Assembly (NCBI GenBank): GCA_052174135.1
Contig: JBQMRZ010000005.1
Location: 1 to 64,000 of the forward strand
Origin: Arsenophonus sp052174135
GTDB taxonomy: Bacteria; Pseudomonadota; Gammaproteobacteria; Enterobacterales; Enterobacteriaceae
Direction: 5' to 3'
DNA length: 64,000 nt
Shown here in pieces: positions 31,667 through 41,763 of this stretch. Position numbers and translations under genes: made by a program. The notes beneath the pieces were generated by a model. That model worked only from the letters and a program-made list of their open reading frames with translations, did no database searches and was not told the DNA's origin. Numbering within the stretch: the first letter of the stretch is position 1; each line of letters begins with the position of its first letter.

Positions 31667-32678
31667 TTAATAAAATAGAATTAATACAAAATAGAGTAAG
31701 AGAATATTTATTTTATGCTCATAGAAATAGAATAAAATAAATTACTATAATTTTAGAGTTTTTAAAATAGAAGAATGGGAAGATTAATCGAGTTAGCAAT
31801 TATTTATAATTATTTGATGTTATATATTATGTATATTTAGTTATATATAAAATTCTAGCTATAAAAAATCTAAATAAAATAATAATGCCATTTTGATTTT
31901 AAATTTTAAATTAAAACATTATATATATTAACAACAGTTAATTATTTTCTATTGTGTTTAAATTGATCATATTTTTTATATTTTAAAAATAAATATTTTA
32001 ATTTTTTAATCTAAAAATATTATATTATATAAAAAATAATTTATTTCATTACATAATCAATTTATTATAGCTTCATTAAGTTAAATTATGTATTTGAGAA
32101 ATAATTATGTGTATTAATACATTTACTTAAAAATATTTTATTTTAATTATAATATATTATATATTTAAGTATTTTTTATTTTATATATATAAAATAATAT
32201 ATTTAAAATAATATTTGTTCTAAATAATTAGCTAATAAATTTACTAAAATCATGAATAATAATTATTATTTATTGACTTATTACTATTTTGATTTAGAAT
32301 AGTATTAAGGTAAAATAAATAATTTTTATATCAAAAATTATTTATTTATAAATATTAAAAATTCTAAAATTTTGTTTAGTTTTATTTAAAATACTTATTT
32401 ATGATATTATTTTATTATAAATATAATTAATATTTGATTCTTATTTATTAGTTAATTTGATAATTATTATTTTTTAAATAAATTTTTTGTATTTAGTTAA
32501 TTAAACAATAAGAAATCTTATCTATCTGCATAGTAGATAATCTATATTTATTTATTAAAATTTATTTTTAATTCATAGTAAATTACCATGTATATTATTT
32601 TTTTTAAATAAAGCTTTAATTTTTAAAGTAATATAAAACTATTAATTTAATACACTTAAATAAAATTAAAATTTAATA
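31667..32678. other. Gene-free region where 6S RNA would be expected
   Basis: In E. coli the 6S RNA gene ssrS lies between zapA and fau. Here 1 kb of AT-rich DNA occupies that interval and I cannot recognise the conserved 6S helices or its GC-rich flanks. A perfect 15-bp stem with 5-nt loop is at 32313-32347 (arms 32313-32327 and 32333-32347), made of A/T only. A highly diverged 6S RNA cannot be excluded without a covariance search. Confidence 0.55.
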
Positions 32679-33269
32679 ATGAAAACAATAATAGAAATAC
32701 AACAACAAGAAATTCGAAAAGAAATGAGATTAAAGCGAAAGCAACTTAGCCAAACTAAGCAAATTATTGCTGCTAATCAAATATTATTCACTATTTTAGA
32801 GCATCAACGTATTTATGTAGCTAATAATATTGCTATATTTTTTTCTTTTGATGGTGAAATAAATACACAACTATTAATAGAATATCTATGGAAAAAAAAT
32901 AAAAAAATTTATCTACCTGTTTTAAATACTCTTAATCATCATCATCTACTATTTTTGCGTTATTGTTCAAGCACTCAATTAATAAAAAACACTTTCAATA
33001 TTAATGAGCCAACTATAAATCCTATAAATATCATACCAATGAAACAATTAGATATTCTATTTGTGCCATTAGTAGCATTTGATAAACAAGGAAAAAGATT
33101 GGGAATGGGGGGTGGGTTTTATGATAGACTTCTTGCTAATTGGCAAAAAAAACACTTTTATCCGATTGGATTAGCTCATGACTGTCAACTAGTTGACGAC
33201 ATTCAAGTTACACCATGGGATATTTCACTACCTGAAATTATTACACCTTCAAAAAGATGGTGTTGGTAA
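32679..33269 (+). CDS. fau: Fau (YgfA): 5-formyltetrahydrofolate cyclo-ligase
   Basis: This cytosolic enzyme uses ATP to convert 5-formyl-THF to 5,10-methenyl-THF, returning it to the pool handled by FolD. The 196 residues exceed E. coli YgfA (182) by an N-terminal extension of about 14, which occurs in other enterics. Conserved pieces are IAIFFSFDGEINTQ, IYLPVL, LDILFVPLVAFDKQGKRLGMGGGFYDR with the family GMGGGFYDR loop, IGLAHDCQLV and the terminal TPSKRWCW. In E. coli it follows zapA and ssrS, the same order as here. No ribosome site stands out before the ATG. Confidence 0.93.
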   Translation: MKTIIEIQQQEIRKEMRLKRKQLSQTKQIIAANQILFTILEHQRIYVANNIAIFFSFDGEINTQLLIEYLWKKNKKIYLPVLNTLNHHHLLFLRYCSSTQLIKNTFNINEPTINPINIIPMKQLDILFVPLVAFDKQGKRLGMGGGFYDRLLANWQKKHFYPIGLAHDCQLVDDIQVTPWDISLPEIITPSKRWCW

Positions 33270-34507
33270 ATAAATTTAAAATAATTAATTAATATTAAAA
33301 TGATATCATTATATTTTTTGTGAAATAAAATTTATAAAAAATAAATATTTTGACTTTTATATAAAAATTTTAGTTTTTTAATAAGAATTAGTCATCTTTA
33401 CTAATTGAATTTTAATTTAAAAAAAATATTATTTATGTTTTAATATACTAATCAAATTATGTCTATAAATATGTAACAAATAATTAGTATCTTTATTGTG
33501 ATAAACAGTAAAATCTTTAAAGGATATCATCAATAAATTAAAAACTATCATTAAAATATTTGATTAATTTATTAAATTTCAAAAAAAATATTTTTTACAT
33601 ATTAAATAAAAGAAGTGATTTAATAAATTAAACAATATTAAAAAATTTAAATTAATAAATAATGACGTAGTTAAAATAATTATTATTATTGAAATTGCAT
33701 TAAATTTATTGATATTTAAATGCTTAATCTAATATTAAATATCAAATTAATCTCTTTAATAAAGATTAATTGAAAATTACAATACGATTTATATTAAAAT
33801 TAATTGTTTCTTTTGAAATATAGTTTCATATTTACTGTTTTATGAAGATCTAAGATAAAAACTACTTATATTGAAAGATTTTATTCACACTAAATCTAGT
33901 AAATTCTATTTACTATCTAGTAAATAATTCTTAATTTTATAAAAATAAAAAAATTATTTAAATATTCTTTGGAAAGATATTAATATAAGCACTATCATCA
34001 GTATAATTAAAGATATTTTATATATATCACATATTTCATAATTTTGAATTATTTATTCGATATTCAAAAAGCAAATAAATGATTAATTAAATATTTTTCT
34101 AGCGCATGATATCTCTAAAATAGAGATTAAAAATAGAGATGCTTATTAAGAAAAATTAAATATAAATTTCATTAAAGTCATGCAAAAAAAACAAACTACC
34201 GTTAAATCGTAGCAGTAACTAAAATTTTATTTAAAAGAAAGTAAAAAATTAATAAAATTAAAATAAATAATTATTTTTTAATTAATTTTCTTGTTAATAA
34301 TCGTATTAATGGTATTTAATATAATTAAATCTTTTTTGTTGAAAACAATAATTAAATTTCTTATATATATAATTAAAAATTAAAAATTTAAATTAGTTTT
34401 TTATAAAAAAGATTAATTATTTATACACCTATTTATCATCAAAACTATCATTATCACTTATTTTATATTAATAAAATAAAAAAGTTTTATGATAAAAATC
34501 AAAATAA
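33270..34507. other. Gene-free AT-rich region (position of serA)
   Basis: The 1.24-kb interval between fau and rpiA holds serA in E. coli, a gene of about this length, but no serA-like frame is readable. A 7-bp stem ATCTCTA/TAGAGAT is at 34111-34127. Otherwise low-complexity A/T sequence. Confidence 0.65.
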
Positions 34508-35173
34508 TTAATTTTTCCCTTTTATTTTTTTTATCCCAGTTAATGTTGCCATTAAAACAATATCTGCTGAACGATTAGCAAATAATCCAGATGTAACAAC
34601 ACCAGCAATTGAATTAATTTTATTTTCAAAGTTAATTGGATCAAAAATCTTTAAATTATGAACATCAAGAATAATATTTCCATTATCAGTAATCGTATTT
34701 TTTCGATATTCTGGTATACCACCTAACTTAACTAATTGACGAGCAACATAACCTCTTGCCATCGGAATAACTTCAATTGGTAATGGAAATTTACCTAAAA
34801 TATCAACCTGTTTAGATTTATCGGTAATAACAATAAATTGTTTAGCCATTGCAGCAATTATTTTTTCACGAGTTAAAGCACCTCCGCCACCTTTGATTAG
34901 CATTAAATTTGAATTAAATTCATCAGTACCATCGATATAAATATCAACATAATCCACATTATTGCTATCGAGAATAGGAATAGTTAGCATTGTTAATTTA
35001 TTTGTAGAAGCAACTGAGCTAGAGATTACACCTTTAATTAAGTGCTTTTGTGTTGCTAAACTATCAATGAAATAAGCAACGGTAGAACCTGTTCCAACGC
35101 CAATTATTATATCTTTTTTGATATATTCTAAAGCTGCGAAAGCAACATTTTTTTTCAATTCATCATGTGTCAT
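34508..35173 (-). CDS. rpiA: RpiA: ribose-5-phosphate isomerase A
   Basis: RpiA interconverts ribose-5-phosphate and ribulose-5-phosphate in the pentose phosphate pathway, supplying sugar for nucleotides. The 221 residues (E. coli 219) carry the phosphate-binding GVGTGSTV near 25-32, the catalytic DGTDEF with Asp81 and Asp84, and KGGGGALTREK with Lys94 and Glu103, all at E. coli positions. A strong ribosome site (AGGAGA) precedes the ATG. The gene is isolated, with gene-free DNA on both sides; serA, its E. coli neighbour, is gone. A 14-bp palindrome AATGATTAATCATT lies 295 bp upstream (35468-35481). Confidence 0.96.
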   Translation of the reverse strand: MTHDELKKNVAFAALEYIKKDIIIGVGTGSTVAYFIDSLATQKHLIKGVISSSVASTNKLTMLTIPILDSNNVDYVDIYIDGTDEFNSNLMLIKGGGGALTREKIIAAMAKQFIVITDKSKQVDILGKFPLPIEVIPMARGYVARQLVKLGGIPEYRKNTITDNGNIILDVHNLKIFDPINFENKINSIAGVVTSGLFANRSADIVLMATLTGIKKIKGKN

Positions 35174-36397
35174 AATTAGTCTCCTGTTATTTTTAGTGCT
35201 AAATTTACTAATTATTTAATATGTTGAAATTTTTATAAAGCATCGATTGGAAATATTGCATAATAAAATACAGAATAATATCTGAATTGAACTTTAAATA
35301 AATTTATTAATTACTAAGTATTCTGACTATCTAGCATTATAACAATTGGATACAATAATAAAAATGTGAGTTTGAGTGTACTTAATAAAAATTAAGCTAT
35401 TATTCAGTTTATTTTTTTTTAAAATAATTAAATGATTTGAAAGCCTATTTAATTACTCATCATTAATAATGATTAATCATTTTAAATTAATTTAAGCAAT
35501 AATAAGAAATACTTATTTTGTTGAATAGATCTAACTATCGGAATAATAAGTAGTTATAAAATAGCATAACAAATAAGATTATAAATATTTATAGTAGTAA
35601 ATGCTAATAAGTTTAGTGACTTAATTTTCTATATTATCTAAATTTAATTACTTCATGATAGTCTTATTCATATAATATTTAAATAGAAGATAAAATTAAA
35701 ACTCTAGAATAATTTTTATATAAAAGATATAATTTAATACGATTAGTATCTAATTATCTTTTTTATAAAATTGTATTTTAAATAAACTGAATGTATTTAT
35801 TTATTTTTATTTTTTTTAAGACCTTGCTAATAAAATTTAAACAGTATTATAACAAAAAAATTATTATCAAGATCTCATATTATCACTTTTATGATTTAGA
35901 ACATATCCATTGAGCTTTTTATTTTATATAAATTAAAATCCATTTACTAATAGTATTTTACTATATCATACCTTTATTAAAAAATTTTTATATATAACCG
36001 CATCCAAATAGATTTTAATAATTGTATATATAATATCGTACTTTGAAAATATTAATGAATTAAATTTAAGTAAATTACTGAATCTTATATAAGTTAAAAT
36101 ATTTTAACTTAATTTTTTTTATTGATATCATTTTTACTCAAATCATAATAATATAAAAAATGACTAATCATTTAATGAAATCTTTATATCTAATATAAAA
36201 TCATAAAAACAATAATAACATAAAAACAATATGTTAAATTAAAAATATTATATTAGCTAATATATTAGTATTCTGTTATTTATAAACTTGAACGCTATCA
36301 TTAAAAACAATAATTATAATTTAAAGTATAATTTTTATTAGGATAAAATCGTATTAATAGCTAATAATTAATATTATGAATTTATATAGTTAATATT

Positions 36398-36424
36398 TAC
36401 TCTTATCAAGAGTAGCTCTTTTTA
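36398..36424 (+). terminator. Orphan terminator-like hairpin
   Basis: TACTCTT (36398-36404), loop ATC, AAGAGTA (36408-36414), then GCTCTTTTTAT: a short stem with G-C pairs and a following T-run, as in a plus-strand intrinsic terminator. No gene ends nearby. Confidence 0.4.
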
Positions 36425-37426
36425 TATTTTAGTATTTTAATTGCTTTATTATAGATGTTCCTTATGAATACTTATAATATTTTCAATACTAAATTATACT
36501 ACATTCGTATCATTATTATTTAAACAAATTTCTAAATTATATCTAGTAAATTATTTAGTTATTTTAATTTATATATTTCGATTTATATTTTATTTTTTTA
36601 ATATGATCGATTGTTTTAGTTTTTATTATTTAATATATTTATATTTTAATTAAATGATAATATTTTTTATAATAAAAGAATTAATTTCATCTCTTTATTT
36701 TTAATAATATAAAAATATTTATAACATAAATATAAATCATTATCGCTTTAATTTAAGCAGCATTTTAATTATCACAATAATAATTAGTAAGTTAATAAAC
36801 TCATAATATTTAATATTATTTTAATCATTATATTTTCAATATTATATAATATTTTATTTTTATGGATAAAAAATTAGATTAAGAAATCACTTAAAATAAG
36901 TTAATTAATATTTATCGCTAAAATATAATTGAATTCTGTTTTAAAAAAATATATTATTATATATAATGAATTAACTTAAATATAAGTTAGTAAGTTTAAA
37001 GCTTAAATTATTAAAAAATTTTCCTATAGTAAAAATTATTAAATAAATTCTCTAAAAAAAATTTCTTTCAATAATTACGTTAACGTATCGTTAAATTAAA
37101 TATAATAATTAATAGATTAAATCTTTAATAACGTGTTTTTTAATAAAAAGTTAAAAATACTGATATAAATTATAATCAAAATAAATACTTAGTTAATATA
37201 AATATCAAATTTAAAAACTTAAATATTACTATGTAGTTATATGGAGAGAAATTTATCATAAGCAATATTATTAGATTTTAAAATACGTAAATTTTTACTC
37301 ATAGACAAACTATTTTTATTTTTTAAAAATCTTTTAAATTAAATTTAAAGCATTGATTGCAAAATAATTTATTATTTAATACAATTAAATAAATTGTTAA
37401 TTATATTAATTTCTTTATTTATTATT

Positions 37427-37445
37427 GATAATGATACTCATTATT
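37427..37445. promoter_or_regulatory. Fur-box-like dyad without an adjacent gene
   Basis: GATAATGATACTCATTATT matches the 19-bp E. coli Fur consensus at 17 positions, with perfect 7-bp arms ATAATGA/TCATTAT around TAC. No gene lies within 2 kb. It could be a fossil operator of a lost iron-regulated gene or a chance match in A/T-rich sequence. Confidence 0.3.
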
Positions 37446-38565
37446 TTTTATTTTTAATTAAACTATATATTTCTTGAGATATGATATTTAAAATAAAATA
37501 TAATAAATTAGTTTATTGATATTATTAAAAATAGAATATCAAGTCTTTTAAAACTAATAAAATTTAGAATATAATTCTTGCACTTTGACTCTTAAAAATA
37601 ATTTTTTCTTAAAATAATTAATAATAAAAAAGTATAGTTTATATATTAGTTTAATTTATACAATAAATTGAAATAATAATAAAAATATTAAAGTTTGTAA
37701 TTTATCTATAGATTATTATGATTAATAACTATAAAAAGTAGAAAAGATAATTAATAAAAAGCATAAAAAATTCATTTTAAAAATTTTAAATATAATATTT
37801 TGTAATATAAAATAATCAGGGTAGATATGAAAATTTTATTCATTCTTATATTAATATATTTTAAGTTAATATGAGTGATGAGATATTTAATTAATAAAAA
37901 ATAGTTTATTGATAAGAAAAAATGATATCTTTCTATTATTAATTAAATATAAAAAATTATATAGTAAATTATTTATTATTTAATTTAATAAATAAATATT
38001 TATAAATATAAAAGAAAAATAAAAGAAATGATCATATTAAATAATATATTTTTTTTATTTTTAATATTTGAATCAATACTAATTATCTTAAGATATTAAG
38101 GATAGTTCGTTAACTTTAGATTTTAAAAAAAATAAATTATATCAATTGAAAAGTTTAAATGTATCACTTGCTAATAACATAGCAAATATATTTCTATGGT
38201 ATTTATATTTTTTATAAATAATTTATACATAAAAATTAATTACAAAAATGAATCTAACAAAATAATAAAAGAAAATAAATTTTATGTTAATAAATAATAA
38301 CAACTTTAAATATAGTAAATATATTTATATATAAATATAATATATGTTTAATATTTTAACTACTATTGCAATATATTAAATATAAATAATGAAAATAAAT
38401 AATTTTAGTGAAATTTATTTTATAAGTTATTATTAATAATATTGCTATTAATTAGCTTATTATTGGATGAATAATAATGCGTTTATCATCTACTATATAT
38501 AATTAAATTTTATCAATTGTTTATTTACTATTAAAAATGACAAAAATATAATAATTAGAATTATT

Positions 38566-38595
38566 TTTATCAATTAAATTAATTTAATTGATAAA
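38566..38595. repeat. Perfect 30-bp palindrome
   Basis: TTTATCAATTAAATT (38566-38580) is followed directly by its exact reverse complement (38581-38595), with no loop. It lies in gene-free DNA and has no T-run or adjacent gene. Confidence 0.8.
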
Positions 38596-40122
38596 TCATA
38601 TAATTTATATTAATATTAATTATTAATAGTTTTTAATCATAATTAATTATTTTCAAATTGATATGAAGTTTAAAAAACATAATAATTAAAATATCAATTA
38701 CCATTTATTTTAAATAATATAATATTAATTATAAATATTCGATAATTAATTATTATCTAACTTAATATTATAGTTTATAGTTGATTGTTTTATAAAACAA
38801 AATAATTTAATATTTTTATTAAAATATTAAATATAAAAATTCTTTATTTTTTTTATCTTATCTTTAAAAGAAGTATTTCTCTTACCTTGCTTTTAAGCTG
38901 TTGATAATGCAATTTTAAATCGTTAATAATTCTTGTTAAATAACATTATAATAAAATAAATTGCATAAGATAAATTCTATAACATAATATTTAGCTAATT
39001 TTAATTTTTAAAGTTAACTACATTTAATAGAATACTTTTAAAGAAAAATACTAATTATTATATAAAATCAACCATGATAAACTAAAATAGAATAACATGT
39101 TATTAAAGAAATAAACTTATAAATTATCATTCATTCTGATTGCTTTTTTAATAAAAAATATTTTATTCAATAAAAAAATAAATAATACTTTTATGGGTAA
39201 ATAAAGAAACATTAATATGATTAATATCATGAGATTAAATAAAATATTATAAATAAATAAATCAATGGATTCTTGGTAAAAGATAAATATACAAAATAAT
39301 TATATAATTAAATTGACTTTAAAAATCAAATAATCTTAATTTTTAATTAATTTTCTATTAATATTGATTGATCATAAAAATTATTCGATGTTTATTTGTT
39401 AGTCGCATAACTAAATACAAATATTAATAACTAACATTTAATTTTCTCTAAATAATAGAAGTTATCAAGTATTAATAAAATATTAAATAATTTTTTAGTT
39501 GCTATCACTTTAACTAGTTATCACCTAAAATATTAATTAATAAAGATGGTATCATATTTCCCTTAAATAATATAATACTTAATATTTTTTTATTTACTCC
39601 ATCAATATAACTAAAAAAGAAAAAAATACATTTCTATTCAGTAATTAAAATTAAAAATTAACTTTTATATAAATATTTCTATCTTTTCCATAGAAATATA
39701 ATTATTTAAGAACATCTAATAGAAAACTTTTTTAAATAAACTAAAGTTTATTAATTCAATTGGCTCAACAACTTGAATGATATTTAGTGGGTTAATATCA
39801 CTCTTATTGTATGTATTTAATTGCATGTTAACAACTATATTTTAGTGTGATATTCTTATCAATTAATTCTAATTTATATATTTTCACCTAAACCTTAAAA
39901 AATAAAATTTTAGTATATAAATTCAAGTATCATAAGTTAATTTCTATAGATTAGGTTAAGTATAAAAAATAAAATAATGAAATTATTGTTTCACTATTAA
40001 TTTAATTAATATATTTCAAATAAGTTATTTAATTATTTTTAAAAAAAAATTAATTAAAAATAACTATTTTTAATAGATAAAATAATCATTGTAATAAATT
40101 TATTTTATTGGAATTAAATAAA

Positions 40123-41556
40123 TTATTTTTTCTTTGATTGTGATTTTTGATTAGGTAAATCAGTGATACTTCCCTCAAATATTTCAGCTGCCATACCAAT
40201 TGACTCATATAATGTAGGGTGAGCGTGAATAGTTAATGCAATATCTTCTGCATCACATCCCATTTCAATAGCTAAGCCAATCTCACCAAGTAATTCTCCA
40301 CCATTAACACCAATAACTGCTCCTCCGATGACTCGATGTGTTTTTTTATCAAAAATAAGTTTAGTCATCCCATCTTTTGAACAATTAGAAGCAATAGCGC
40401 GACCAGAAGCAATCCATGGAAAAGTAGCTACTTCATAGATAATACCTTTTTCTTTAGCTTTTTTTTCTGTTAATCCAACCCAAGCAACTTCAGGCTCAGT
40501 ATAAGCAATTGATGGAATAATTTTTGGATCAAAATAGTGTTTTAATCCAGAAATCACTTCAGCTGCAATATGTCCCTCATGGATACCTTTATGAGCTAAC
40601 ATTGGTTGACCAACAATATCACCAATGGCATAAATATGTGTGATATTAGTGCGCATCTGTTTGTCTGTATAGATAAAACCATTTTCATCAACTTCTACAC
40701 CTGCTTTAACTACATCAATTAGCTTTCCATTAGGAACACGACCAATTGCCACCAAAATAGCATCATAACATTGTGATTTTACCAGTGTTTTTTCCCCCTC
40801 TATTTTAACATAAATACCATCTTTTTTAGATTCTACCGCAATTACTTTGCTTTCGAGCATTAGATTAAATTTTTTACTTATTTTTTTAGTAAAAAGCTTA
40901 ATAATATCCTTATCTGCTGCTGGAATAACCTGATCAAATATTTCAACAATATCAATTTCAGAACCAAGCGCATGATAAATGGTGCTTATTTCTAAACCAA
41001 TAACACCACCCCCCATTACTAATATACGTTTTGGTATTTTTTGTAATTGTAAAGCATCAGTAGAATCCCATACTCGATGATCATTATATGGGATAAATGG
41101 AAGCTGTATTGGACGTGAACCTGCTGCAATAATGGCATTATCAAAATTTATTATCGTTTTTTCCTTTTCATTTTCAACAACTAATGTATTAGCGTCACTA
41201 AATTTACCTAGTCCATTAATAACTTTAACTTTACGATATCTTGCCATCTCTGTCAAACCAGTCGTTAATTGACTAATAATTTTTTCTTTCCATGCTCGTA
41301 CTTTATCAATATTTATTTTTGATCCATCAAATATGATGCCATGCTCTTCTAATTTCTTTGTTTCTTCAATAACTTTTGCAATATGTAATAACGCCTTAGA
41401 AGGAATACAACCTACATTAAGACAAACGCCACCTAATGTTTGATAACGTTCAACTAAAACTGTTTCTAAACCAAGATCTACACAACGAAAAGCTGCTGAA
41501 TAACCCGCAGGGCCGGCACCTAAGACTACTACTTGAGTTTTAATTTTAGTACTCAT
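40123..41556 (-). CDS. lpdA: Lpd: dihydrolipoamide dehydrogenase (E3)
   Basis: E3 reoxidises dihydrolipoyl groups of the pyruvate dehydrogenase (and 2-oxoglutarate dehydrogenase) complexes, passing electrons through FAD to NAD+. The 477 residues (E. coli 474) contain FAD-binding GAGPAG at 13-18, the redox-active disulfide GGVCLNVGC with Cys45 and Cys50, the NAD-binding GGGVIGLE near 180, and the C-terminal HAHPTLYE with the catalytic His-Glu pair. It is the third gene of aceE-aceF-lpd, 207 nt after aceF, with its own strong ribosome site (AGAGG). The gap could hold a separate promoter, as known in E. coli, but none is clear. Confidence 0.97.
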   Translation of the reverse strand: MSTKIKTQVVVLGAGPAGYSAAFRCVDLGLETVLVERYQTLGGVCLNVGCIPSKALLHIAKVIEETKKLEEHGIIFDGSKINIDKVRAWKEKIISQLTTGLTEMARYRKVKVINGLGKFSDANTLVVENEKEKTIINFDNAIIAAGSRPIQLPFIPYNDHRVWDSTDALQLQKIPKRILVMGGGVIGLEISTIYHALGSEIDIVEIFDQVIPAADKDIIKLFTKKISKKFNLMLESKVIAVESKKDGIYVKIEGEKTLVKSQCYDAILVAIGRVPNGKLIDVVKAGVEVDENGFIYTDKQMRTNITHIYAIGDIVGQPMLAHKGIHEGHIAAEVISGLKHYFDPKIIPSIAYTEPEVAWVGLTEKKAKEKGIIYEVATFPWIASGRAIASNCSKDGMTKLIFDKKTHRVIGGAVIGVNGGELLGEIGLAIEMGCDAEDIALTIHAHPTLYESIGMAAEIFEGSITDLPNQKSQSKKK

Positions 41557-41763
41557 TATGACCTCTTATTTTTATCTAGAGGATTAATAAAAAATTGTAA
41601 TTATCGAAACTCATCTACTCTAAATATAGTTTATAAAATTATTTTTATTCTCCGAAAAACATTAACACCATAAAATTCCTTTTTTTTAAGTTATAGAATT
41701 TATGATAAACAAATTTTATAATTACTAATTAATAAATAGATTGATATTTAACTTAGTTATAAA

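Larger units (their letters stand above)
35174..40122. other. Large gene-free AT-rich region
   Basis: Almost 5 kb with no supportable gene on either strand, the longest such stretch here. It joins two ancestral neighbourhoods (rpiA and lpd) that are far apart in E. coli, so it probably contains a rearrangement junction. Contents: a terminator-like hairpin (36398-36414), a Fur-box-like dyad (37427-37445), a 30-bp perfect palindrome (38566-38595) and a 10-bp stem with 7-nt loop (39673-39699). Confidence 0.7.

Noticed and set aside
35468..35481. AATGATTAATCATT palindrome upstream of rpiA as an operator
   Set aside because: A 14-bp A/T-rich palindrome is expected by chance in this DNA, and it lies about 300 bp from the gene.
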